Of a stretch of DNA of 64,000 nt, positions 35,240 to 48,006 are shown piece by piece; position 1 is the first letter of the stretch, and every line of letters starts with the position of its first letter. The DNA lies in NCBI RefSeq assembly GCF_040712315.1, contig NC_134020.1:32833751-32897750 (forward strand), given 5' to 3'. This stretch comes from Castanea sativa (taxonomy: Eukaryota > Streptophyta > Magnoliopsida > Fagales > Fagaceae). Both the position numbers and the translations under genes were made by a program. Below the pieces are notes generated by a model. It saw nothing but the letters and a program-made list of their open reading frames with translations. It was not told where the DNA came from and did no database searches.

Positions 35240-38200
35240 CCACTTGCCCTCAAAGACAATTTATAATATATCCGGCACTTATCTCCCTTTAGAGTAATTC
35301 ATAATCACTCTATAGCAAGGCTTGGAAACAAGTACTCATATCTCTCTGATGAGATGATACTTACGCTTTAATGTGTATCTTCACCACCTAGAGTGAACAC
35401 ATATCTTGAAGCTCAACGTCATAATGTGTATCTTCACCACTTAGGATGAACACATATCTTGAAGTCCAACTTCATGATGTGTATCTTTACCACCAAGGAT
35501 GAACACATTTCTTGAAGTCCTACTTCATGAATCATAATCAAACTACAAATCAGTATTTGTACATCCAGTATCTATCAAAACCTCACTTCTGTGGACAAGC
35601 ATATAATCCCTCATATTCCTAAGATATTTGAGTATATGCTTTACTCCCACTAAATTAAGTGATCTTTGATTCAATTGATATTTGCTTACTATGCCCACCA
35701 CAAAATAGATATTTAGCCTAGCATGTAGCATAGCATAAAGACTTCCTATCGATTAGTATAAGGAACCATCTTAATATGCTCTTCCTTTTATATGTCTTAG
35801 GACCACAATCCTATTTAAAGGAACTTCAAACTTAAAAAGAAAGAATCCTTTCTTGAAGTATTACATGCTATACTTGGCTAGAATCTAATCTATTTAAGCA
35901 GTTTGAGATAGTCCAACATTCTAATTTCTGAATTTAACAAAGTTTAATTCTTAGGATGTGACTAATATTTCCCAAGTACTTTATATCAAACTGGACTAGA
36001 CAACCAAAAACTCCATTAATGACAATAACTCTACATCATTCTAAATGATTAGAATATCATCAACATACGTTATGAAATTTATTATTCTATATAGCTTTTA
36101 CACACATAAGGCCTTTTAATACTTGATCAAAATCAAACAATTTGATTTCTTGATCAAAGATGATATTTTATGATTCATATGCTTGCTTTAGTCCATAAAT
36201 GGAATTTAAGCAACTTGCATAAACACTACTAGTTCTTTATTATGTACAAGTCTAGTTACATCATATAGATGTCTTTCACAAGATTGCTACTAAAAGAAAC
36301 TTTCTTGACATCCATTGTCATATTTCATCCAAATGAAATATAATGGATAAAAGAATCTAGATAGTGTCAAACTTGACTATTGGTGAAAAAATCTTTTCAT
36401 AGTCGAACAATTTCTTTCTGAATAAATCTTTTCGCCATTAGTCTTGACTTTGAAGGTTTGCACCTTCAAATCTATCAATCTCATTTTCTTGTAGACCTAT
36501 TTGAGAACAATAGGCTTTATGCCATTAGGCACCTCTACAAGTTCTAGACTTTAAATAGAATCTAATTCTATTTACATAACCTTGATCCAATAATCCATAT
36601 TCATATCATCTATTGCCTCTACATAGGACTGAGGATCAAATTCATATCCTTGTGGAATGACTTCAAAAGTTTATTCCAAAAGTATGAATTTAATTGGTAA
36701 TTAACAATCCTCCCACTACGATATTGTACTTGTGTACTAACTATATATTTAGAATAATCCTTTGTGGTGTATCTAATACAACCATCTCATTTCTAAATGT
36801 ATTTCATAGTTGTCCTACAACAAATTTTGACATCTTCCTTCTAGAACAATTTTATGTTTTGCTTTAAGATTATTCACATAATCATCATCAAGAACTTTGT
36901 GTTTATACTTTACAAACACTTTGTCTTCTTTATGATTACCAAAACAATCTTCTGCAATTCCTTTTGGATACCCAATATAAATACACATTTTTCTATCTTA
37001 TGATTTCAATTTGTTAGACTTTCTTTCTAGCACAAGTACTGGACATCCCCAAAAGCGGAAGTATCATATACTAGGTTTTCACCCAATCCACAATTTGACT
37101 AATGTCCTAGGAACAAACTTTTGAAATCAATTTTAGAAAATGTATAATAATAATTGTAGTATATCTCCAAAAGAAATAAGCAAATGGAAATATTAATCAT
37201 GTACTTTACTATTTCTAAAAGAGTCTTATTCCTCCTTCATGTATGTACCCACTTAAAAGAAGTTATTGAAACTATATTCCTTTACAATAAAGGAACCCTA
37301 AATCATATTATCCTCTAAATATAATTCATAGATTGAGAATATAACAAAATAATGGTTCTAAAAGCCCATCTTTCACCAATCTTGAATATTATTTAGATTG
37401 ATAAGATCTAGACATAAGTGTAACATACATTACTAAAGGACGAAAACTTTCTTTTAAAAGTAAAACATGTAAATTTCCATCTAGAAAATAATCATGGACA
37501 ATGCTTTAACTTTACCAAAATCGGAAACACTTTTCTTTTGGTAATGCTTTTGAGTCTAATTTCCTTTTGGTAATGCTTTTGAGTCTAATTTCCTTTTGGC
37601 AACTACTAGGGCAACTTGCTTGCCCAACTGTTTTGTATTATAATTCCTATTCTTACCACCCTTACCTTTCGGTCTAAGCTAAGAATTTGAATTAAATCAT
37701 ATTGATCCTAGCCTTAGCTTTTAGGATGTCTTCCTTTGCATAGAACTCACTCAACAATTCAGATAGTATAAAAGAAAATCATTTTCAAAACAATCTGAAT
37801 TGATCCAATGATTCTAACAAGGACTTGTGGATCAAATCCAAATGAGATTAATATTTAATCTCTACTTCCAAGAATTCCAATTCATTTTAAAATTAAAACA
37901 TTTTCATAAAAATTATATAGAATTGGAACTCCTTAAGCCTTTCTTGGCACTCAATATGACTTATATTGAATATCGTCTAGTAGCACGATATTTCATACCA
38001 AACATCTCCTTTAGACTTAATATAAAGTCTAAATCTAGTACTAACTCTTGCATCTCATGCAGTAGTACAATTGAGATAGAAGCCAATGAAACATATTAGC
38101 ATTTGAATGGAGACTATGATCATATCATAAGCTATCTTCCATCAATGCATCATGTATAGGAAATTATGACAATGCTGAATCGAAACATATTTATGTACTT

Positions 38201-38330
38201 CAGCTCCTTAAAGCACCATGTCCAAAATTATTTCTTAGTTATTGAGATTCAATTAAAAAAGTAGCTTGAGGACAAAATTTATGACAACTTTATTTTGAGA
38301 CTTTGAACTTAAATACCAGGACATTATATT
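35240..38330 (-). pseudogene. Copia gag-pol relic of the family B element
   Basis: The clearest piece is the RNase H/RT C-terminus at 35543-35731: MLHARLNIYFVVGIVSKYQ, VKHILKYLRNMRDYMLVHRS. It corresponds to the 'CTRPDI..AV...SRYQ' and 'KHILKYLR' blocks of copia pol. Farther right, reverse-transcriptase and integrase blocks are only faintly visible because of many stops and indels. Lys/Gly-rich minus-strand sequence near 37620-37680 is where the gag zinc-knuckle linker would lie. Confidence 0.7.
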
Positions 38331-40037
38331 TTGCATCCTTAACCATATAGTATGGAACCCGAAAAACATACTATACCAGATGCAACGACAACCTAATCCC
38401 GCAATTAATATTCCTCGAAAGTGAGGTCATACCAATCACTATGATCAGGCGAGAATTATTCTCATTATTAATGCTATCATGGTAACTTTTACCAAACAAA
38501 AATAATTTTCCGCATTTCCTTTAGCCTCTAAGTAATAATGACATAGCTCCGAAGGGCGGTTAACATTACGCTTAGTCTAGTGTACACCATTGCCTAGAAT
38601 CCATGTGAGTCACCAAGTAACTCCACGGTAGCGTGGTCGTTCTTAATGTAAAAACATACTTCATCCATCGTTAAGAAGTTTAACCTATAGTACCATGAAT
38701 TAAACACCCTCTGAAGGGAGCAAGGCATATACGCCAAGGCGAGGTGCCTAATCACACTACTATAAACCGGCAATGGAGGCTGTGAGAATCAACCCTTGAA
38801 TCTCTCTCCCACTAGAAATTTTAAAACAAGTGGATTGTTTTGAAATCATTGTGATCTCATCACAATTTTAACCCTACACATCAAATGTGTTTAATTGTTT
38901 AAATTCGATGTGATGTTACTAAGTCACGTCACTATAGCGTAACGAACATTTGCGCAATCACAAAGAAGTTTAACCTTATAATCTGTGAAATAAATACCCT
39001 CCACATGGAATGCAAGATTCGAAGTCAAGACAAGGTATCTATTCATATTACAATAAACTTAACAAAAGGGTTATTCAAGCACCCCCACTCGTTATATGGG
39101 TTTTTCTTAAATAATTGTGATCCCATCACAACTAATAACCTTGCACTTGATGAAGACTCTAATCTCATTAGAATCACTAACTAAAATGGAAGTTCTAAAC
39201 TATTTAGGATTCCTTAAACACTAATGAATCAAAAATTAGTTATATAGAACTCTATCCTTAATTTACTAAATAAAGTATTCTAATCTCATTAGAAACTATA
39301 TACCTTTAATTAGAATTCTAATCTCATTAAAAACCTCTAATTAAAATAAATTGAGGACTTTTAATCACAAAACAATTTAGGACTTAGAGTTCTAATTAAC
39401 TAATATCTTTGATCTCATTAGGTCTTTTAGTTAGAACCATGTGTAATCTCATCACACATAGCCTTATATTTTATAAATTTGAAAACACTTAGAAAAATTC
39501 AAAAAAACAAAAAAAATTCCAGGCTCAACAGCTTCCCTATAGCTTGTTGATCAATCGAGCCTCTGAATTTCCAATCTCAATTGATTCTCAACAGATTCTC
39601 GATCGATCAAGAAAACTTCCACGGAGCTTGATCGATGATCGACAGATCCTCAATCGATCGAGAAAACTTCTGTCAGCTCGATTGATGCTCGACAGATTCT
39701 TGATCGATCGAGCGTCGCGAATTTTGAATTTCCCAGAATTTTTCTAAGACAGTTTTTTAACGTTTTCATGAACAAAACAACCATCATATGAACATAATGG
39801 ACACAGATTGATATCTAAACTGAATATCATTGATGCTATAGCCTTAAAATTCAGTTTAACATACTTAAACTCAAAATTTAAACAATATCATAACATCAAA
39901 ATCAGTTTTTGTCAAATCATAGTTTCAACAATCATGCAGAAAATTAAATTTCTCACAACATGAAACTATTGTCCCTAACTTCGAAACTCACAAAACATGT
40001 TATACAATTCGAAATTGAAGACCGCTCGGATACCATT
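38331..40037 (-). other. Untranslated leader of the family B copia element
   Basis: About 1.7 kb between the gag relic and the primer site with no coding signal. At 39535-39720 there is a cluster of CGATCGATC-containing repeats (unit like TCGACAGATTCTCGATCGAT). The same CGACAG/TCGAG style occurs in the family A LTRs. Confidence 0.55.
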
Positions 40038-42173
40038 TGTTGGATAAATAGAGGAAAATACTTGTTTATATCTCATACAAAACATGCGCAGCAGAAAATT
40101 AACTGATCTACTTCACTCGCAATTGATAACATGTACTATGTAAGTTTCAGAATTAGAGAACAAAAAAGCGTACTTTGGTACGGTGAAATTCAAAACCGAA
40201 GATTGGAAGCACTTGGGAATACTTTTAATCTTCATTCCAATTCCACTTAATGCTTAAGATGTGTGGTATCTCAATCAGTTTTCATCAAAGAGAGAATAGG
40301 AGAGTGTCCAACACTCACATACAAACCATTTCATTACTTGTATGAAAACCCTTATGAAAAGGTCTCATGAAAATAGATAAGCAATTGAAAAACTTGCATA
40401 TGGATTGAAAAAAAAGTCATTCTTGTGAAAGAGGATATTGAAAGCAAAATGGTATCTGATTTAAGTCATAATGTTGAATTGAAAATGCAAATGAGGTATT
40501 GTAGGAGATGGGTCTAGCACCAATTGGTTTTTTAACCATGAAAATAATTTTTATATGATAATCTGACAATTTTTGTTTTTCCTTTGTAATCTTTACTCTT
40601 TTTAGTACAGTTTTTTATTTTGAATGAAATAAGTTTTATTATCAATCACATACTTAGTAGAAAAGTGAAAAGGAAGGTAGGAAACTTTAATACACTTACT
40701 GTGTATTACAAACTAGCCAGCAACAGTATTACAATGAAAACCAACAAATAAAAAAATTGTAGTTCCCGTAAAGCGCTCACAATGTCTCTAATTTGTCATC
40801 CACTAGCAAAAGAGGATAATGTATCAAAACAATTTATGATTATGTCAATACGAGGATACGTCATTGTTCTTCCAAATCCCTTCTCTAGATATCTCCAAAA
40901 ACTCTACTAACAAATCTTTGTGCCTTGTGTTATTTCTCATGCAGGTTGCTGACATGCGCAATTCTTGTAATAAACATTGGGCATTAGTTATGACGTGATG
41001 GGTTCTCAACGCCAATTTTGAGTCCTATAAATATATTGTGTGTATATTTTTTGTAACCATCAAGTCATTTTTTTTTTTAATTTCTATTAAGTTTGCGTTA
41101 ACTATAATTTGTTTTTAATCAAAAGTTTCAATCAATCTCATTGATAACTTCGTATTTTCCCTTATTGAGTCCTTCCCTAAAAGAAAAGTTTTTTCATACA
41201 CACATATATTAATTTCATAACAGTATTGACAACAATCTTTCACTTTAATCACATTTGAATCAATATGTGCCACTTAGAGCATTCATAGACGAAAATGCGA
41301 AAAGCTAGTTTTAGCAAGACAAATAATAAATGTTGTATCGATGTTGCTAATTCCACAAAATGATATGTGGACTGCCACTTTGTAAATTACTACATCTTCT
41401 CCTTGAGTAACCGGTTTAATCCTTTAAAGTTATTTATTATATATATATGAAATCCAATTTCATAAATATATACTTTAGTAATTTCTTACCAAAGTGGTTA
41501 GGCCTAACACTCTGAATAACCGATTCCATTAAACTTATCTCAAGGGAATATTTTATATCTCCAGGGAATATTTTATATCTCCGTCAAGAGATTATGAATT
41601 CCATCTTAAGAATATATGTTCCATCAACACTAAATGTGGCTGCCCAACATACTGAGGTTTTGACCGTCACTTTAGATCTTACTCCTGATATATCAAAGCA
41701 ACCTACACTTCATGATCAGGTCCATTTTCCTCTCAGGATTAAGTGTTCATGTAAATAGAAGTCGTGAGATTTATTATTCATTTGACAGTCGTTAGGAGAA
41801 TAATAAATCTCACAGCGATCCAGTTCAATATGTCTTAACTCTTAAAACATATCAACATATCAACTAGAAGTCTCCACTTCCATGATCAAGACAAATCATT
41901 TTAGTTGATACGTTATAGTCTTCGCAGATGAAATGCCAAATTTTATCACCGATTACGAACTATAAATTCTGAGTTTACAAAGAACTTGTGACTTGTATCT
42001 TCTGTGACTAAATCACATACTATGCATCTCATGGACTATATGATAATGTCTCAATATTCATGTTACCATTGTTTTAGATAATAATAAAACAACTTTATTA
42101 AAAACAACATTAAGTCATACATACTGTCATACATAGCAACATACAATAGGATTTAAGGGCACACATCCTAATA
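40038..42173 (-). repeat. Family B LTR, 5' copy, rearranged
   Basis: 40038-40374 matches the start of the left LTR (TGTTGGATAAATAGAGGAAA). 41363-42173 matches its second half to the end (TTAAGGGCACACATCCTAAT). The segment matching 34095-34465 of the left copy is missing, and 40375-41362 is unrelated sequence. This is therefore a replacement, not a simple insertion. Confidence 0.75.
40375..41362. other. Foreign segment inside the rearranged LTR
   Basis: AT-rich, about 990 bp, no frame of note and no terminal repeats recognised at its borders. Its origin is unknown. Confidence 0.45.
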
Positions 42174-42891
42174 TTTCGTTCATCCTTTCTTCTTTAGGTC
42201 ACACGCATGGTTCTCTCTCTCTCTCTCTCTTCCTTCTTCACTCCAATGTCATTCTTCTTTCTCTTTTTTTATTCCTTGTTTCTTCATAGCTGCTTCTTTT
42301 TTTTTCTTTATCTCTTTGCACCAATTTTTTTATGTATTTGTGATGTTTGTGCTATTTACTGGGTTTATGACATGAGATCAAAGCTTCAAATATCAACACT
42401 AAACCCTAAAAATTGAGATCTTTTGGCTTCATTTTCTGGGTTTATTTTATTAAGTCAAAGCTTTTTTTTTTTTTTTTCACTTTGCATTCTTCTTTTATCT
42501 TCAGGTTGTAGTCGTTGGGTTTTGTTTAAAGAGATGAAGATGTAAATGAAGAGGGTGAATTTTTGTTGAGCATTAATTTTTGTGGGTCCCACAACTTTAC
42601 TTAAAATTGAGTTTTTTAATTGAAATACCCATTGAGAATTTCCAGCCAAACACACTACCAATAGAGTTATGGGAAAATTGAGTTAGATATATGAGAATTG
42701 GGTAATGAGTTTGAGTGATGAAATTTGAGTGTTGAGATATGAAAATTGAGTTAGCACCAAACCAAACAGGCCCTAATTGATCAAATTCCATTTGATTTTC
42801 TGCAAGGAATTTTTGCTCATTTTAGTCATGATGTTTTGAAAAATTATTAGAGTTGGTGATTGTGAATACTTTGCTCATGATGTTTTGTTTT

Positions 42892-42960
<69 letters not shown>

Positions 42961-43230
42961 CTAACTAACTGAGAAAATAAAATATAGAAAGTCAATGAGC
43001 GCTCAAATGATACATAAGAAAGGACGGAGTATAGCCCCATTGGTGCATGTGTAAACTTACCAACAAAAGAAAAAAAATGAGGTGAACAGAAATGATTCTG
43101 TTGGTGATAATGGAAAATTCCAGCTATGATCCAATGAGAGGTTGTCTAGAAGAGGACCTTAAACAATACAATGTTTTTCGAAGTAAGAGTGCTTTGCATG
43201 GGCTTGATAATAATGGAGTTGGAAACTAAG
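42174..43230. other. Spacer with a MITE-like end and a (TA)n tract
   Basis: (CT)n at 42212-42229. Sequence near 42750-42780 ends with CACCAAACCAAACAGGCCCT, the usual outer end of a plant MITE. (TA)n at 42894-42957. No gene is seen. Confidence 0.45.
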
Positions 43231-43870
43231 CATTGATTTTGTAGATAGGTATTGCTTTCACCTACTCCATCCTTTGACCTCGATATTGATTTCAACGAGA
43301 CCCCTCCTGTCATGCACATCGAGTCACCCTCGTACACCAATGGCTGAATAGACCACGGGTCCCTCCCACACACCAGCTCTATTGGCCCTACTTTGACCAT
43401 GGACTCACCCCATACTGAATCCATGTCATTCATGCCCACTCCTAGACTTCATACAGATCCCATGAGTACAGACCTCACTCACATATCATCTGCTACATCA
43501 TCTTCCCCCGCAATTGTAGGATTTTCAGCTGTTAGGAGCGAAGCTAAACAATCAGATGTGCATTTACAAAATGAGCAGGCCGTTGGGTTACACTCACCCC
43601 CACAAGGTCGACCAAAATGCACAGTAAGAGAACTTACGTGTGTTATAGGTGGTCACAAAGGACATAAAGACGAACTCACGATATGACAAGTAATTTAATG
43701 TAATGATTAATTGTGCAGCTGCTATTATGGTTACTATTAGAATTATTTTAATCCATTGTTTGTTTGTAACTTCATCTTTGTATCTAATTTCAAGGAGCCT
43801 AACCAAGGAGATGCAAGACCTCCTCCCCCGCAAACCAAACATTATACGAGATAGCAGAAGTGTAAAAAAC
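43231..43870 (+). pseudogene. PMD-type protein tail, second copy
   Basis: Pro/Ser/Thr-rich frame with FDLDIDFNETPPVMHIESPS, then (after one stop) GPTLTMDSPHTESMSFMPTP, resembling the tail split by the CACTA (TLPIDPPRTEPM, ISTPG). It runs to TGA 43684-43686. After an intron-like stretch a block starting EPNQGDARPPPPQTKHYTR (from about 43797) looks like the short final exon of the same gene type. The PMD core is not in the preceding sequence. Confidence 0.45.
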
Positions 43871-44238
43871 AATGGCACCAAACTTGCCGCTTTCAGTTAC
43901 AGTCATTGTGAACCTATTATAGTCAAGTGTAATATATTAATGACAAATTTATAACTTTCAATCAATATCAATAAAGAGTTAGGTTTTTAATCTTCTTATG
44001 TGGCATAGAACCAAACTCACACATAGCATAATTGCTGACTTATATGTATCATAATTTCCAATATTACACATGCTTATGCCAAATTATAATTATAATGATT
44101 TATTCTCTCATTGATGAAGAAACCGTTGTCTTGGTCTCGATATTATTATTGAGAGTCAATGCCAGGACTATAGTCATCTCGATTTTGCTCTCAACACCAC
44201 AGTATCTTGAGACCACATTTTGATTTTAACATTTAGAC
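43871..44238. other. Spacer without a supported gene
   Basis: AT-rich; only short frames. Confidence 0.4.
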
Positions 44239-44454
44239 TAAGTGTGCGTTTGGATACCGCTTATTTTGCTGAAAACTGAAAACAATAAAAAATCATTTTT
44301 CAGTTACTGTTCACTTTTAAAATTACTATTCATAAGCCTAAATGCATTGTTCATGTCCCATGAACAATGTACCAAGCGCTGGAATTAAAAAAAAAAAAAA
44401 AACAACCAAAAATGCATCTGCGTGAAAACGCAGATGCAATCCAAACAAAGCTAA
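44239..44454. mobile_element. MITE 1 of three adjacent copies
   Basis: Begins CTAAGTGTGCGTTTGGATAC and ends GCAATCCAAACAAAGCTA. The end sequence is like those of the next two elements, but the interior differs (it includes the inverted CATCTGCGT/ACGCAGATG). Confidence 0.6.
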
Positions 44455-44640
44455 GTGTCCGTTTGGATAGATTATTTTTTGCCAGCTTATTTTTGCTACT
44501 ATTCATAGGTCCAATTGCACTTTTTTGTACTATTCATGGGTCCCATTGTACTATTTCTACTATCTTTTACCTTTATTTACAGTATTTTCAGCAAAAAGTT
44601 TTTAGTTTCAACAAAATAAGCGGATCCCAAACAAACCCTA
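44453..44640. mobile_element. MITE 2 of three adjacent copies
   Basis: Starts AGTGTCCGTTTGGATAGATT, ends AAGCGGATCCCAAACAAACC, directly abutting MITE 1. The interior GGTCCCATTGTACTATTTCT and ACAGTATTTTCAGCAAAAAG are shared with MITE 3. Confidence 0.7.
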
Positions 44641-44678
44641 ATTCGATATTATTTTTATGGTATAAATAGTTTTTCTTA

Positions 44679-44887
44679 CTTAGTGTGCGTTTGGTATGGA
44701 TTATTTTTACCAACTTATTTTACTATTCAGCTTATTTTTGTTATTATTTATGGGTCCCACTGCACTTTTTAGTACTATTTATGAGTCACACTATACTATT
44801 TCAACTAACCTTTACTTTTATTTACAGTACTTTTAGCAAAAAGATTTCAATTTTAGTAAAATAAGTAGAATCCAAATGGACACTTAG
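44679..44887. mobile_element. MITE 3 of three adjacent copies
   Basis: Starts CTTAGTGTGCGTTTGGTATG and ends AATCCAAATGGACACTTAG, a near-perfect inverted pair. Interior like MITE 2. hAT-type ends are likely, but no clear 8-bp target repeat was identified. Confidence 0.7.
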
Positions 44888-44972
44888 ACAAAGAAGATAA
44901 AGACAACAAATAAGAAAGTATATAATATTTGCTGCAAGAGAGTTGGGAGTTAGACTTTAGGAAGAAAAGTAT

Positions 44973-45240
44973 CACTACAAAAAACGCGGGCTATAAAAGC
45001 GCAGTTGTAGCTCCTAAAAATGTGACTATAGGTCCATTTGGTCTATATTTAGCCGCATTTTCTATAGCCGCATTTTCAAATGTGGACTATACATGTGACT
45101 ATAGGTCCAAAAATCTATAGCCGCATTTGTAGAACGTGGCTATAGACCTTATTTTAACTATAGTTGTAAAAGGGCAGCTATAGATTTTTTTTTTTTTTTT
45201 GATTTGGCTGTAGCCACGTTTATAAAACATGACTATAGGT
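44973..45240 (+). mobile_element. Second CACTA element, left terminus only
   Basis: CACTACAAAAAACGCGGGCT opens the element. About eight subterminal repeats of the type CTATAGCCGCATTT and its inverse follow to 45240. The repeat motif is unrelated to that of the element at 353-14771, so it is another family. No inverse TTTTTTGTAGTG end is found downstream, so the rest is lost or lies out of view. Solo LTR A copy 2 lies to its right. Confidence 0.75.
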
Positions 45241-45370
45241 TTTTTTTTTAGGGCAAATCACAGTGCATATTGAAAATTCAAAGCCATGCAAACATAATAT
45301 GAAAACCTAGTTAAATAGAAAAGCCTTGCAATCAAACACCATTTAAAACCTGCTCATTATTATTATTTTC

Positions 45371-47810
45371 TGTTAGGACATATGTGGAAATTGTTATGTA
45401 CATATGTCATTTAGAATTGGCTAATCCTTTTACAAAATGCACTTTACTTGTAATTGGACAGATCTAGAATGGTTTAAGTCTTCAAGCAACTTTGTGTTCA
45501 AGTTAAGAGTTAAAGCAATGCAAATCTGTTCAAAAAACAAGTGAATAATTTTTGTATTATAAAGCTCGACAGATTGAATCTATCGAGGTTTAAAAGAAGC
45601 TTTTTTCTTGAAGCTTGACAGCAGCTCGACAGATAACCTATCTATTAAGGTTTACGAAAATCAGATTTTCAGATCTGTTTTTCATGCATATTCAAGCTAT
45701 TTGTGTAGAGTTTCTTTTTTCACAATCCTAGACATATATAAAGATTATTTTAAGGGTCGTCTTGGGGTTGTTGCACTTGTTGTTACATGCATTGTGTGAC
45801 CAGAGACAAAAGTTGCCCTAGTTCATCTTTCTCTTGAAGAAGCTGCTGCGTTTGTACGCCGTAGGGTTTTGTAACCAAGGAGCTTCTTGATCTTCATCGT
45901 GTGAATGAACTGAAGAACTTTGTAACCAACATCTTTCTCAAGTTGGTGTGTAAGCCGTGCACTAAGATCTGTGTATCAATTGGTTAGTCACGTACTGGGA
46001 TCCGTACATTGAAAGGGGAGATAGTCACTACATTACAAGTGTTAGGATGTGTGCCCTTAAATCCTATTGTATGATGTTATGTATGATATTATGTATGACA
46101 TTGTGCATGACTTAATATTGTGATTTATAAAGTTGTTTTATTATTATCTAAAATAATGGTAACATGAATATTGGGACATTATCATATAGTCCATGAGATG
46201 CATAGTATGTGATTTATGTAATTTAGTCACAGAAGATATAAGTCACAAGTTCTTTGTAAACTCAGAATTTATAGTTCGTAGTCGGTGATGAAATTGGGCA
46301 TTTCATCTGCGAAGACTATAACGTATCAACTAAGATGATTTGTCTTGATCATGAAAGTGGAGACTTCTAGTTGATATGTTAATATGTTTTAAGAGTTAAG
46401 ACATATTGAATTGGACCGCTGTGAAATTTATTATTCTCCTAACAACTGTCAAATGAATAATAAATCTCACGACTTCTATTTGAATGAACTCTTAATCCTA
46501 AGAGAATAATGGACCTGATCATGAGGTGTAGGTTGCTTTGATATATTAGGAGTGAGATCTAAAGTAACGGTTAAAACCTTAATTTGCTGGGCAGCCACAT
46601 TTAGTGTTGATGAAACATATATTCTCAAGATGGAATTCATAATCTCTTAACGGAGATATAAAATATTCCCTTGAGATAAGTTTAATGGGTTTGGTTATTC
46701 AGAGTGTTAGACCTAACCACTTTAGTAAGAAATTACTAAAGTATATATTTATGAAATTGGATTTCATAAATATATGATGAATAATCTTAAAGGATTAAAC
46801 TGAGTACTCAAGAATAAGATGTAGTAATCTACAAAGTGGCAGTCTACATTCACGACTTTATATTACTACAAATATTTTATGAATGGGTCGCATGTATAAT
46901 AAAGTCTTGGGATATAATTTATTAATAAGGCCTAGAGTGCAATTATATTTATTTAGTGGTATTAAATATAAATAATGGTAACTTTGGACTTGTCAAGAGT
47001 TGACGAAAAAGCCTAGGGCCCATTGGAGCTAGTGTCTTATTGGTCTCTTTTGGTCCCACTCCAAGCCACACACTAAAGCCCAATTGTAAAGGCCCAATAG
47101 ACCAGCCCAATTAGAAAGGCCCAATAGGTCAGCCCAATTAGATAATCAGTTAGTTATAAAGGGAGAAACATACAGAATTTTTATTAGTAATATAAAAAAT
47201 GGTGTGTATGTGAGAGTAAGATACACTTTCATTCTCCCTTTGAAAACTGATTGAGAGACCACACATCTTGGTCGTAAAGTGGAATTGGAGTGAAGATTAA
47301 AAGTATTTTCGAGTACTTCAATCTTTGGTTTTGAATTTCACCACACCAAGGTACACTATCTTATTCTTAAATTCTGAAATTTACATAGTGCACGTTATCA
47401 ATCATGAATAAAATAGATCCTTATTTGTTACTTCCGCTATATGTTTTGTACTTTTGTATGAGATACAAAACCAGTTTTTCCAACAAGAAGTCCAATTATG
47501 TATTGGGATAAGGGTTCAACTGTAGGTTGGTATAAGGTACTAGGATTCCTTTACTTGTAACCGCTTGTTTTGATAATAGTGAATTCTCGGAAGTGGTGAC
47601 CTGAAATTCGCCCGGTGGGGTTTTAACTCACTGGTTTTTCCAATTCGTAAACAAATCACCCGTGTCATATTTAATTCCGTTGCATTTAACTTAGTTGGTG
47701 ATTTGTTTGTGCTACCACGCTTATTGCATGTATAATTGAATCTAATTAATTTACTTAGCTAATTAATTAATTTAATTTACCAAAGGGGTCAATACATTCT
47801 TGGCCTATCA
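45371..47810 (+). mobile_element. Solo LTR, family A copy 2, split by a nested solo LTR
   Basis: Starts TGTTAGGACATATGTGG and ends TTGGCCTATCA. The perfect target repeat TTTTC flanks it (45366-45370, 47811-47815). TATATAAAG at 45735-45743 is a likely TATA box, giving the plus orientation. The LTR is interrupted at 46040-47485. Without that insertion it is about 990 bp. No internal retrotransposon domains are present, so it formed by LTR-LTR recombination. Confidence 0.88.
46040..47485 (+). mobile_element. Solo LTR, family B, nested in the family A LTR
   Basis: TGTTAGGATGTGTGCCC...TTTTTCCAACA, 1446 bp, matching the LTRs of the copia element at 33753-42173 in opposite orientation. The flanks are ACAAG (46035-46039) and AGAAG (47486-47490). 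The uninterrupted family A copy 1 keeps ACAAGTG...CCAATT order (inverse near 25380), which shows the right repeat mutated from ACAAG. Confidence 0.87.
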
Positions 47811-47815
47811 TTTTC

Positions 47816-47947
47816 ATATTAAAAATACTATATAAACCTGCTCAAAAATACCACAATAATTAACATAAGCTTATAATAGATCAAATAGACTTATTGGTCA
47901 TCAATATTCCACAATAACTAATGTCCAAACTACACATTAACCACAGA

Positions 47948-48006
<59 letters not shown>

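Larger units (their letters stand above)
33753..42173 (-). mobile_element. Ty1/copia element on the minus strand, decayed (family B)
   Basis: The left (3') LTR is 33753-35234. The internal region is 35235-40037 and the right (5') LTR starts at 40038. In minus orientation the primer site next to the right LTR reads TGGTATCCGAGC (complement of 40024-40035), one base off the standard initiator-Met site TGGTATCAGAGC. Next to the left LTR lies the classic AAGTGGGAGATTGTTGG junction on the minus strand. Copia RNase H remains at 35543-35731. Most pol is riddled with stops. The right LTR is rearranged: its first part ends near 40374 and its last part is 41363-42173, with foreign sequence between them. 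Confidence 0.85.
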
